Origin: Luteibacter sp. SG786
Lineage (GTDB): Bacteria > Pseudomonadota > Gammaproteobacteria > Xanthomonadales > Rhodanobacteraceae
Reading direction: 5' to 3'
Assembly: GCF_011759605.1 (NCBI RefSeq)
Contig: NZ_JAAOYX010000001.1
Coordinates: 992,001-1,056,000, forward strand
DNA: 64,000 nucleotides
Within the stretch, counting starts at the first letter, position 1. Each line of letters opens with the position of its first letter. The notes under the pieces are model-generated. The model was given only the letters and a program-made list of their open reading frames with translations. It was not told where the DNA came from and searched no databases. This document shows, one piece after another, positions 23,470 to 32,800 of the stretch. A program made the translations under genes and the position numbers.

Positions 23470-24129
23470 ATGAGCCTGAAATTTCCCAATGGCGCCGTGT
23501 TCGGCATCTCGACCGCGCTGAGCGCGGCGATCATCGCAACCACCGTCTCCAATGCCAATCCCGCCGTGGCCACCGTGCCGACTGGCTCGGTTGACGAGGG
23601 CGACGTCCTCGTCATGCTGTCGGCCTGGCCGGACGCCAATAACACAGCGGTGGAGGCAGGTGCGGTTACCGAGGGGGCATCCGATACCGTAGAGCTTCTG
23701 GGCTTCGACGCATCTGACCTCGAAGTCTTCCCCGCAGGCTTGGCCGCGGCGCAGTTCATGGTTGCCTCCGATTTCGTCGACTTCAGCCAGCAGGGCGACG
23801 TATCGACGAGCGGCGGCGACCAGCAGTTCTGGACCGGCCAGTTCCTCGAAGGCTCGCGGCAGATCAGCGTGCCCACGGTGAAGAACGCGAAGACCTTCAC
23901 ACTCCCGCTGTATTTCGACCCGAAATTGCCCTGGTATGCCGCCGCGAAGGCTGCCGACAGGAAGCGGAAGCCAATTGTCCTGCGCTGCAAGCTGCCGGAC
24001 GGCGACACCATCTACCGCTACGGCTACTTCTCGTTCGACGCCGACCCGACCACTGCCGCGAACAATCCGATGGGTAACACGGCGACCTTCACGGCGCTGG
24101 GTGATGCCATTCTCGTGGAGGCTGCATGA
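23470..24129 (+). CDS. major tail tube protein
   Basis: 219 aa from ATG at 23470. Starts MSLKFPNGAVFGISTALSAA. The pattern GDVLVMLSAWPDANNTAVEA with later FDPKLPWYAAAKAADRKRKP resembles siphovirus tail-tube proteins of the phage_tail_2 type. It should form the tail hexamer rings whose count is fixed by the tape measure. Confidence 0.85.
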   Translation: MSLKFPNGAVFGISTALSAAIIATTVSNANPAVATVPTGSVDEGDVLVMLSAWPDANNTAVEAGAVTEGASDTVELLGFDASDLEVFPAGLAAAQFMVASDFVDFSQQGDVSTSGGDQQFWTGQFLEGSRQISVPTVKNAKTFTLPLYFDPKLPWYAAAKAADRKRKPIVLRCKLPDGDTIYRYGYFSFDADPTTAANNPMGNTATFTALGDAILVEAA

Positions 24130-24428
24130 GCCTGAAGAAAGGCAACGGCCCCAAGGTGCTGCTGGCGACCCTGACCATCACCGGCCAGGGTTCCACGGAC
24201 AAGCTGGAAGTCACCTATCACAACAGGAAGCAGTCGGAAGTTCGCGAGCGCCTGGAATCTGGCGCGACGATGGCCGGCCTGATTGCGTTCCTGGTGGACT
24301 CGTGGGACACGGACTTCGACCTCACCGAAGAGGGCGTGAAGGCCTTCGAGGACGAGTACCCGGGGATCGTCGAGATACTGTTCGCCGGCTTCCACCAGGC
24401 GCGCCGGAAGGAACTGGAAAAAAACTGA
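24126..24428 (+). CDS. tail assembly chaperone, short form (gpG-like)
   Basis: 100 aa. Lies between tail tube and tape measure, the position of lambda G. Stops at a TGA directly after the slippery heptamer, giving the unshifted product. ATG overlaps the tail-tube stop. Confidence 0.85.
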   Translation: MSLKKGNGPKVLLATLTITGQGSTDKLEVTYHNRKQSEVRERLESGATMAGLIAFLVDSWDTDFDLTEEGVKAFEDEYPGIVEILFAGFHQARRKELEKN

Positions 24429-24736
24429 CGGCCGCCACTCGGGCGCTGTACTGGCGGCGCCCGAGTGAAGCGGAACTCGCCGGGACGGGCCTCAAGCTTA
24501 AGCACTTCCCCGAGCCGCACGTCGATGTGTGGCCGGAGGCCTGGGATGCCATCCAGTTTTTCAGCCGCATCTGGAGGCAGTGGAATGTGGGCCCAGGCGG
24601 GGCCTACGGCTTGAATTACACCGTCGTGTTCCACGAGCTCGACCGCATGAACCTCACCCCCGACCGCTACGACGAGATGCTCGCGCACCTGCGCGTCATT
24701 GAGGACGCGGCCCTCGACGAGATCCACAAAGGCTGA
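24126..24736 (+). CDS. tail assembly chaperone, -1 frameshift product (gpGT-like)
   Basis: Codons GAA-AAA-AAC before TGA contain A-AAA-AAC (24419-24425). A -1 slip moves to the frame that starts LTAATRALYWRRPSEAELAG and stays open to 24736. The predicted fusion is about 203 aa. The downstream segment has no start of its own in a sensible place and is phage-like (WRQWNVGPGGAYG), so it is expressed only through the shift. The long form binds the tape measure in lambda. Confidence 0.85.
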
Positions 24737-24738
24737 CG

Positions 24739-27324
24739 ATGACCGAAGCAGAGAGCATCGGCACTGCCCGAATCGACGTCACGGTGAATACCGCGACGAT
24801 GGAGACGGGCGTCGAGGCCGCCAAGCGGAAGGTATCGGGCCTTGGTGCCGAGGCAGCCGCGCAGTTCGACAAGGCCAACGCGAGCACAAAGCGGTACGCG
24901 GAGAGCCTGAACCGTCAGGCTGAGCTGCTCGGAAAGTCCCGCGCCGAACAGATCGCCTACAACGCCCAGGTGCGCATCGGTGGCGAGCTCGGCGACCAGA
25001 TCGCGAAAAAGGCGCTGGCTAACGAGAAGGCGCTGACTCAAGCGAGCGAAAGCTACGTCATGAGCGAGCGCGCTCGCGCCGCCGCCATGCGCGGCGTGCC
25101 GGCACAGATCACCGATATCGTCTCGGGCCTCGCTACGGGTCAGCGACCCCTGTCAGTTCTGCTCCAACAGGGCGGCCAGCTCAAGGACATGTTCGGCGGC
25201 GTGGGCGCCGCGGCGAAGGCGCTCGGAGCCTCGCTGCTCGGCCTTGTGAACCCCGCCACGCTTCTCGCCGGCGCGGCCGTGGCGCTCTTTGCCGCCTGGA
25301 AGTCGGGAAGCGATGAGCAGGTAGCGTTCCAGAAGGCGCTGATCAACAGCGGCAACTATGCCGGCGTCACCACGCAGCAGCTCCAGGGACTTGCCGAAGA
25401 GCTGTCGCGCACGAGCGGCACGCAGCACGACGCTGCCGCCGTGCTCGCCGAGGTAGCTGGATCGGGCAAGTTCACATCCGACCAGCTGCGGCTCGTCGCG
25501 TCTGCGGCCATCGCCGCCGGCGATGGCGCCGAGGACATGGTGGCGCGATTCGCGAAGCTGGCGGATGACCCCGTCAAGGCGTCAGCTGAACTCAATTCGT
25601 CCTATCACTACCTCACCGCGGCGGTCTACGACCAGATCCAGGCGCTGGAGGACCAGGGTCGAACGCAGGAGGCAGCTCGGCTGGCCATGGAGAGCTACAG
25701 CGCGGCTGTGGTTTCGCGGTCGAAGGATGTAAAGGAGAACCTGGGATTCATCGAGCAGGCGTGGAACGGCATCACCGGCGCGACGCGCCGTGCCATCGAT
25801 GCGGCACGGGATCTCGGACGCGCGCAGACTGACCAGCAAAGATTCGACGTTCTCTTCGAGAACCGCGACGCGGCGAAGAAGCTGGTCGACCGCGGGCTGG
25901 GTAGCACGGCGTTCCTCGGGAAAACCGCCCAGCAGTTCTACGACGACGCCACGAAGGAACTGGGCGCGATGCAGGACGCCCAGGTGGCTGCCCAGAAAAA
26001 AGCATCTCGAGACGCCGCGACCCAGCAGGCCAACGACGCGGCTATCCGCCTCGCGCAGGAGGCCCAGCAGTACGAGTCCGACGAGACGAAGCGTGCGCGA
26101 CAGATCGCCGCCATTCACCAGCAGGCGAACGACGCGATCGCCAAGGCGACCCAGGTCGGGGACAAGGCGCTGGCCGACAAGATCCGGGCGAGCGAGGCGG
26201 CGGCTGTCGCCGGCATCATGTCAAAGGGGCCGAAAGAAAAAGACCTACGCATCGACGTGTCGGATGGCTGGAAGGAGATGGTCGCCCAGATCGAAAAGGG
26301 CATCTCGGCCGATAAGAAGGAGATCGAGCAGCGGGCCCGCGCGACCGTCGAACTGAACAGCTACCGCGAGGCCATGCAGCAGCGTCTGCAGACCGACCGT
26401 ATGGCTCTCGACATCCAGGTGCAGAGCCTTGGCATGGGCCAGCACCAGATCGACATCCAGCGGCAGCTGGTGGACATCCAGCGCGACGCGGACCGCGAAC
26501 TGGCCCGGCTCAACGATCCAGCAAACCGGCGAACGCTTACCGACGACGAGTACCAGGCACGGCTGGCGGCGATCAAGGAGTACGAGGACCAGCGCGTGCA
26601 GCTGGTCTACGACGCGGATGCGCGCCTCAACGCCGCGCGTGCCGACTGGACGAACGGTGCTCGACGTGCGCTGGCCGACATCACCTACGATGCCAGCGAC
26701 ACCGCGACCAGCTTCGCCAACCTGGTCCAGAGCACGTACGGAAGCCTGTCCGACTTCATCGTCGATGCCGCGACCACCGGCAAGGCCAGCATCAAGGACC
26801 TGGTTTCCTCCATCCTGAAGGAAGTGGCGCGACTCCAGGCGAACAAGGCAGCTGCGAGCCTCCTGAATTACGGCCTCAGCTACTTCACCGGCGGATATGG
26901 TGGGACGAACGGGCAGGGCGGAGTCGATTATAACTCGCAGGGCTTCGTGTCGAAGGTCTACGCCAAAGGCGGCGTGGTGGACGGCGCCTCCCTGTCGAAC
27001 TGGTCGAACACGATCGTGGATCGCCCAACCATGTTCGCCTTCGCGCGTGGCGCGGGTCTCATGGGAGAGGCAGGCCCGGAAGCGATCATGCCGCTCACCC
27101 GCACGGCCGACGGGAAGCTGGGTGTGAAGCAGGTAGGCGGTACCGATGCCGCGTCGGTGAATGTGAGCGTGGTTGTCAATGCAGACGGTAGCGGCGACAC
27201 CACTTCCGAAGGCGACTATCAGGCATGGGGCAAGCAGTTGGGTGAGAACATGCGCGCGATCGCGCAGCAGGAGCTCCAGAGGGCCATGGCGCCAGGTGGC
27301 GCACTCTGGCGCGCGAGGGGCTGA
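24739..27324 (+). CDS. tail tape measure protein
   Basis: 861 aa, starting MTEAESIGTARIDVTVNTAT. N-terminal coiled-coil region, a hydrophobic stretch at residues about 150-190 (LGLVNPATLLAGAAVALFAA), long helical centre, and a C-terminal lambda-like end with KGGVVDGASLSNWSNTIVDR and GLMGEAGPEAIMPL. It sets tail length and is ejected during infection. Confidence 0.93.
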   Translation: MTEAESIGTARIDVTVNTATMETGVEAAKRKVSGLGAEAAAQFDKANASTKRYAESLNRQAELLGKSRAEQIAYNAQVRIGGELGDQIAKKALANEKALTQASESYVMSERARAAAMRGVPAQITDIVSGLATGQRPLSVLLQQGGQLKDMFGGVGAAAKALGASLLGLVNPATLLAGAAVALFAAWKSGSDEQVAFQKALINSGNYAGVTTQQLQGLAEELSRTSGTQHDAAAVLAEVAGSGKFTSDQLRLVASAAIAAGDGAEDMVARFAKLADDPVKASAELNSSYHYLTAAVYDQIQALEDQGRTQEAARLAMESYSAAVVSRSKDVKENLGFIEQAWNGITGATRRAIDAARDLGRAQTDQQRFDVLFENRDAAKKLVDRGLGSTAFLGKTAQQFYDDATKELGAMQDAQVAAQKKASRDAATQQANDAAIRLAQEAQQYESDETKRARQIAAIHQQANDAIAKATQVGDKALADKIRASEAAAVAGIMSKGPKEKDLRIDVSDGWKEMVAQIEKGISADKKEIEQRARATVELNSYREAMQQRLQTDRMALDIQVQSLGMGQHQIDIQRQLVDIQRDADRELARLNDPANRRTLTDDEYQARLAAIKEYEDQRVQLVYDADARLNAARADWTNGARRALADITYDASDTATSFANLVQSTYGSLSDFIVDAATTGKASIKDLVSSILKEVARLQANKAAASLLNYGLSYFTGGYGGTNGQGGVDYNSQGFVSKVYAKGGVVDGASLSNWSNTIVDRPTMFAFARGAGLMGEAGPEAIMPLTRTADGKLGVKQVGGTDAASVNVSVVVNADGSGDTTSEGDYQAWGKQLGENMRAIAQQELQRAMAPGGALWRARG

Positions 27325-27326
27325 CG

Positions 27327-27662
27327 ATGGCCGAGACGTTTAGCTGGATGCCGGTCGGCGCACCCACTGGCAACGCCAACTATCGCGTACTCAAGTCGCA
27401 ATTCGGCGATGGGTACTCGCAGGAAGCCGCCGACGGCATCAACAACAAGGTGCAGTCGTGGCCGCTCCAGTTCTTCGGCAGCGGCATCCAGATCGATGAG
27501 ATCACGGCGTTTCTTGATCGGCACGCCGGCGCGACCGGCTTCCTGTGGACGCCACCGCGAGGCGTTCAGGGCCTTTACAAGGCGTCGGCCTACGGGCTCA
27601 ACCCGCTCGGCGGTGGCTTCTACACCCTGTCCGTAACCTTCGATCAGAAGTTCGCGCCGTGA
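27327..27662 (+). CDS. minor tail protein (lambda M-like)
   Basis: 111 aa. METFSW-type start and GYRVLKSQFGDGYSQ-like block (here NYRVLKSQFGDGYSQEAADG) with FLDRHAGATGFLWTPPRG matches phage_min_tail proteins. Part of the tail tip below the tape measure. Confidence 0.92.
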   Translation: MAETFSWMPVGAPTGNANYRVLKSQFGDGYSQEAADGINNKVQSWPLQFFGSGIQIDEITAFLDRHAGATGFLWTPPRGVQGLYKASAYGLNPLGGGFYTLSVTFDQKFAP

Positions 27663-28366
27663 CGATCTTCGCCGATATCCAGACCCTCGAGCCGGGGGCG
27701 TGGGTTGAGCTGTTCGAGATCGATGCGCGGCCCATCACCAACGGCGGCGCGGGCGACATCTTGCGGTTCCATGGCTACACGCAGATCGGGCCGATCATCT
27801 GGCAGGGCGTGTCGTATGAGCCCTGGCCGATTGCCACCCAGGGCTTCAAGATCGACCCGGACCAGCCGCCGGTTCCCACGCTCGCTGTCGGCAACGTCAA
27901 CGGTCGGATCACGGCGCTCTGTCTGGCGTTCCAGGATCTCGTCGGTGCGCGTTTCACTCGCCGGCGCACGCTGGGCAAGTACCTGGATGCGGCCAACTTT
28001 CCCGGCGGCAACCCGACAGCTGACCCCGAACAGGAGATTCCGCCGGAATTGTGGTTTATCGAGCGCCGGTCGGCCGAGGATTCGACGCAGGTCACGTTCG
28101 AGCTGTCGAGCCCGATGGATTTCGGCGGCCGCCAGTTGCCGCGCCGGCAGATCATCGCGAACGTATGCAGCTGGCTGGCCATCGGTGGCTACCGTGGCCC
28201 GTATTGCGGCTACACCGGCCCCGCCGTGGCGAAGCCGGACGACACGCCCACGGACGACCCCGTGCTGGACATGTGCGGCGGCCGGCTGACCTCCTGCCGC
28301 CTCCGCTTCGGCCAGGACGCTGAGCTTCCCTACGGCTCTTTCCCTGCGGCCACGCTGATCAAGTGA
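27659..28366 (+). CDS. minor tail protein (lambda L-like)
   Basis: 235 aa from GTG at 27659 (GTGA overlap). LEPGAWVELFEIDARPITNG and PIIWQGVSYEPWPIATQGF are L-family hallmarks. Four C-terminal cysteines (ANVCSW, GPYCGY, DMCGGR, TSCRL) match the positions of the iron-sulphur ligands known in lambda gpL, so an Fe-S cluster is likely. Confidence 0.92.
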   Translation: MTIFADIQTLEPGAWVELFEIDARPITNGGAGDILRFHGYTQIGPIIWQGVSYEPWPIATQGFKIDPDQPPVPTLAVGNVNGRITALCLAFQDLVGARFTRRRTLGKYLDAANFPGGNPTADPEQEIPPELWFIERRSAEDSTQVTFELSSPMDFGGRQLPRRQIIANVCSWLAIGGYRGPYCGYTGPAVAKPDDTPTDDPVLDMCGGRLTSCRLRFGQDAELPYGSFPAATLIK

Positions 28367-29130
28367 TGAAACATCGCACCCAGGCCGCCATCCACGCGCA
28401 TGCGCTGGAGGCTTACCCGCGTGAGGCCTGCGGGGTCATCGTCGTGCGGCGCGGGCGTGAGCGGTACATCCCATGCGAGAACCTTGCGGGGACGCCGGAC
28501 GAGCACTTCGTGCTGTCGCCGCGAGACTTGGCGGCCGCGGAAGACCAGGGCGAGGTAACAGCCATCGTCCATTCGCACCCGGACGTCCCGGCGCGGCCAT
28601 CCGAGGCCGATAGGGTAGGTTGCGAGCGTTCCGAACTGCCGTGGGTGATCGTCTCGGTCATGCCGGGCGAGCCGGTACCGGTCGTCGCAGATACGCAGAT
28701 CATCGAGCCGAATGGGTATGAGGCTCCGCTGGTCGGGCGTACCTGGTCGCATGGCGTGCTTGACTGCTGGGCTCTCTGCCGCGACTGGTATGCCCGCGAG
28801 CGCGGCATCCTGCTGCCCGACCCGCCCCGCGCCGATGGCTGGTGGGATGATGGCTCGAGCGACCTCTACGGCGACAGCGCCATGGAGGCAGCAGGCTTCC
28901 GCAAAATAGACCTGAAGGACATCGCCGCCGGGGACCTTATCCTCATGCAGATTCGGTCGAAGAACCTCGTGCCGAATCACGCTGCGCTCTACATCGGCGA
29001 CGGGAATATCCTGCACCACCTGCACGGCCGGCTCAGCTCACGCGACGTCTATGGCGGCTACTGGCAGGAGGTCACACGCTCCGTATGGCGCCTTGGCGAT
29101 CTGGCCGCACCCACCACCATGACAGGCTGA
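28366..29130 (+). CDS. tail tip protease/peptidase (lambda K-like: JAB + NlpC/P60)
   Basis: About 254 aa. N-terminal JAB/MPN domain with HSHPDVPARPSEADR (metal-binding HxH..S..D). C-terminal NlpC/P60 domain with catalytic LDCWALCRDWY, the histidine in NHAALYIGDG and ILHHLHGRLS. Start ATG 28366 overlaps the L stop (TGATG); a GTG at 28363 is an alternative. Cleaves peptidoglycan or tail proteins at entry. Confidence 0.92.
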   Translation: MKHRTQAAIHAHALEAYPREACGVIVVRRGRERYIPCENLAGTPDEHFVLSPRDLAAAEDQGEVTAIVHSHPDVPARPSEADRVGCERSELPWVIVSVMPGEPVPVVADTQIIEPNGYEAPLVGRTWSHGVLDCWALCRDWYARERGILLPDPPRADGWWDDGSSDLYGDSAMEAAGFRKIDLKDIAAGDLILMQIRSKNLVPNHAALYIGDGNILHHLHGRLSSRDVYGGYWQEVTRSVWRLGDLAAPTTMTG

Positions 29131-29132
29131 CC

Positions 29133-29801
29133 ATGGCCGCCACGACGATCATCCTCTCCGGGCCCATGCGCAAACGCTTCGGCCGTGAGTTTCGATTGCA
29201 CCTCGATACGAAGACGCCAGCCGAGGCAATCCAGGCGCTCTGCGCGATGTTGGATGGCTTCCGCGCTTACCTCCTCGGAGCGGCGGATAGGGGCATAGAA
29301 TTCGCCGTTTGGCGCGGCCGTGGTGAGCATGCGGAGAACCTGACCGTCGATCAGCTGCGTGAACCGGCAGGGTCCGTGATAAGGATTGCGCCCGTGCACG
29401 CTGGCGCCAAGAACGGTGGGGTACTGACGACCATCGTCGGCGCCGTGCTGATCGTGGTAGGCGTGATCGGCAACATCTACGGCGGCTGGGGCACCCCCTT
29501 CATCCAGGCAGGTATCGCCATGGTCGCCGGCGGCGTCGTGCAGATGCTCAGCCCACAGCCGAAGGTGGGTAAAGGCAGTGCGGACTCGGCGAACAACCAG
29601 GCCAGCTACATCTTCAATGGGCCCGTGAACGTGACCGCGCAGGGTGCACCGGTGCCGATCCTCTACGGCGGCCCGATGGAGATCGGTAGCGTTGTCGCGT
29701 CGGCTGGCATAGAGGCCGTGGACTACAGCTCGCGGCCCTCGAACGTCGGCTTCGGCACGCCCGGTGGCAACGGCAAGAAGACCCCCTACGACCCCGACTG
29801 A
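29133..29801 (+). CDS. tail assembly protein (lambda I-like)
   Basis: 222 aa from MAATTIILSGPMRKRFGREF. N-terminal ubiquitin-like region, a glycine-rich hydrophobic central segment (GGVLTTIVGAVLIVVGVIGN) and a C-terminal NGPVNVTAQGAPVPILYGG block, all typical of lambda I. Needed for tip assembly. Confidence 0.9.
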   Translation: MAATTIILSGPMRKRFGREFRLHLDTKTPAEAIQALCAMLDGFRAYLLGAADRGIEFAVWRGRGEHAENLTVDQLREPAGSVIRIAPVHAGAKNGGVLTTIVGAVLIVVGVIGNIYGGWGTPFIQAGIAMVAGGVVQMLSPQPKVGKGSADSANNQASYIFNGPVNVTAQGAPVPILYGGPMEIGSVVASAGIEAVDYSSRPSNVGFGTPGGNGKKTPYDPD

Positions 29802-29828
29802 TCCATCTCTTTCTCCGCTCTCCATCCA

Positions 29829-29853
29829 GGCCCGCCCCGCGCGGGCCTTTTTT
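29829..29853 (+). terminator. strong terminator between tail genes I and J
   Basis: GGCCCGC-N5-GCGGGCC (29829-29847) followed by TTTTTT. A full intrinsic terminator inside the late operon implies antitermination or a separate promoter for J. Confidence 0.85.
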
Positions 29854-29864
29854 ATGGGACATCC

Positions 29865-32800
29865 ATGGGCTTCGACCTGATCCACGGCGCCAAAGGCGGC
29901 GGTAGCACGCACACGCCCGTCGAAGCGCCGGACACGCTGCGTTCGATATCGTTTTTCCAGATCGAGGACCTGCTCTCGGAGGGCGAGATCGGCGGCCTGG
30001 TCAACGGCCTCCAGTCGGTCAAGCTGGACGGCACGCCGGTTGCCAATGCCGACGGCACACTGAACTTCGCCGGCGTCTCCGTCCAGGTGCGCACCGGCAC
30101 ACAGGACCAGAGCTACATCCCGGGCTATGGCTCGGTGAAGAACGAGATCGCCGTCTCGACCGAGCTGAAGTCGAACACGCCCTGGGTTCGCGCGCTGACC
30201 AACACGGCCCTTTCGGCCTTCGCCGTGACCCTGCAGGTGGATGCCCTGCAGAAGAGCAACACCAAGAACGGCGACATCAACGGTTACATGATCCAGTACG
30301 CGATCGACGTCTCGACAGACGGCGGCGCGTACCAGACCGTGCTCACGACAGCCTTCAACGGAAAGGCCAGCGTTCCCTTCCAGCGCACCCACCGCGTCGA
30401 TCTGCCCAAGGCTGACCTGGGCTGGAATGTGCGCGTGCGGAGGCTCACCCCGAACGCCAACAGCGCGACGACGGCAGATACGACCCGCGTCGTCTCGATT
30501 ACCGAGATCATCGACGCAAAGCTGCGTTACCCGAACACCGCCTATGTGGCGATCAGCGGCGACGCCTCCCAGTTCAGCAACATCCCGGTGCGCTCCTACG
30601 TATGCTGGGGCCGCACGATCCGCGTTCCGACGAACTACGACCCAGCGACGCGAGCCTATGCGGGCGTCTGGGACGGTTCCTTCAAGATTGCCTGGACCGA
30701 CAACCCGGCGTGGATCCTCTACGACCTGGTCGTGAACGACAGGTACGGCATCGGCGACCTAGTCGACGCTTCCCTGATCAACAAGTGGGAGCTGTACCGG
30801 ATCGCCCAGTATTGCGACCAGCTTGTGGCGGACGGCAAGGGCGGGCAGGAACCGCGGTACCGCTGCACGGCCTATCTCCAGTCGCGCGAGGACGCCTTCC
30901 GTCTTCTGGGCGACATCGCGTCCGTATTCAGCGGCGTCAGCTACTGGATGGGAAGCGCGATCACCACGGTCGCCGACATGCCGCAGGACCCGGTCTACAC
31001 CTACACCGCGTCGAACGTCATCGATGGCCGGTTCACCTACCAGTCGAGCGCCCGGAAGACTCGTTTCTCGACGGCACTGGTCACCTACAACGACCCGGCT
31101 AACAGTTACAAGCAGGCAGTCGAGTATGTCGCCGACAACGACGCGATCGCGCGGTATGGCGTTCAGCCGGACGAGTTCGTGGCCTTCGGCTGCACAAGCC
31201 AGGGCCAGGCGCACCGGCGCGGTCTGTGGGCGCTGACCACCAGCCAGTACGAAACGGACTCTGTGACCTTCGCAGTGGGCCTGGAAGGCCTGCGGGCCGC
31301 GCCCGGGCAGATCATCCGCGTGCAGGACCCGAAGCGGGCAGGGATGCGTCAGGCGGGCCGCCTGAGCGATGCCACGGCGGCGTCCGTGACGGTCGACCGT
31401 GAGCCTGGTCAGGTGGCGGTCGGGGACACCCTTACGATCCACCTCCCCGACGGCACCGCGGAAACCCGAACGATCAACACCGTCAACGGGCGCACGCTCG
31501 GCGTCGGCCAGCCTTTCACTGCGGCCCCGGTGCCGCAATCGGTGTGGTCGGTCGAGAGCGCCGAGCTGGTGAACCAGACGTTCCGCATCCTCAGCGTCTC
31601 CGAAGACTCTGGGCAGGGCGAGATCCGCTTCACCATTACCGCTGTGCAGCACAACGCGAGCAAGTTCGCGCACATCGACAATGGCGCGACGATCCAGATC
31701 CCGCCCATCAGCCAGCTGCCCACTGGCGTCCAAAAGCCGGCGACGAATGTCCGCATATCCGGCCACGTGGTGGTCGAGCAGGGTATCGCCAACAACGTGA
31801 TGACCATCGAGTGGGATGCGGCCGAGAGCGCCGTTTCCTACAAGGTGGAATGGCAGAAGGACAACGGTCAGTGGATCCAGGCCGGTACGGTATCCACGAC
31901 TTCCCTAGACGTTGTCGGCATCTACACGGGCACCTACATCGCGCGCGTGACAGCCTTCAACAGCGGCCGCACTCCGTCCCTCGCCGCCCTGAGCGTCGCG
32001 ACCGACATCGTCGGCAAGACCGGAGAGCCGCCACGTCTCACGACGCTGACGACAAAGACCCTGATCTTCGGCATAGGCATTGATTGGACGTTCCCGCCGG
32101 GCGCGGAGGACAGCCAGCGCACGGAGATATGGGCGAGCACCACCGCGGTGCGTCCGGACGACGAGGACACGATCGCGTACCACCTGGGGGACTATGCGTA
32201 CCCAGGTAACCATACCGAGCTCCACGGGCTTTCCGCCGGCGCCTCGCTCTTTTTTTGGGGCCGCATCGTCGATAAGGCGGGCAACGTCGGCGGCTGGTAT
32301 CCCGAGACAGGCGCCGTCAATGGCCAGAGCAGCAGCGACGCCGGCCCGATCCTCGAATACCTCACTGGGCAGATCACCAAGACGCAGTTGGCTCAGGAGT
32401 TGGCCGCGGCGATCGACTCGATCGATGACCTGCAATCTTTCATTGAGCCGCCCACTGCATGGGACGCGGCCGTCGCTTATTCCGCGGGCGCGTTTGTAAG
32501 CCACAACGACCGGCTTTGGCTGGCGCTGGAGAGTGCGGCCGCCGGCGTCGAGCCCGGCACCGACCCAGAGGTGTGGCGGGACGTCGGCGCGGTGTCACAG
32601 ACCGCGGCGGGGCTGGCGCTCGCCATGTCCAACATCAACGTGACCGTGGAGGAGTTGGACGGCCAGGTGCAGGCCACAGCCGAGAAGACAGAGTCCGTCT
32701 ATGCCCAGCTGAACCCGAAGAAGATCGGCGCGGACACAGGGGGCACGATCGGCGGCGCGAATGACCTTCCGCCCACGGCGGGGTACTTCGCCCAGACGCT

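Noticed and set aside
29058-30392. 444-aa minus-strand frame across tail genes I and J
   Set aside because: Antisense, spans two real genes and their terminator.
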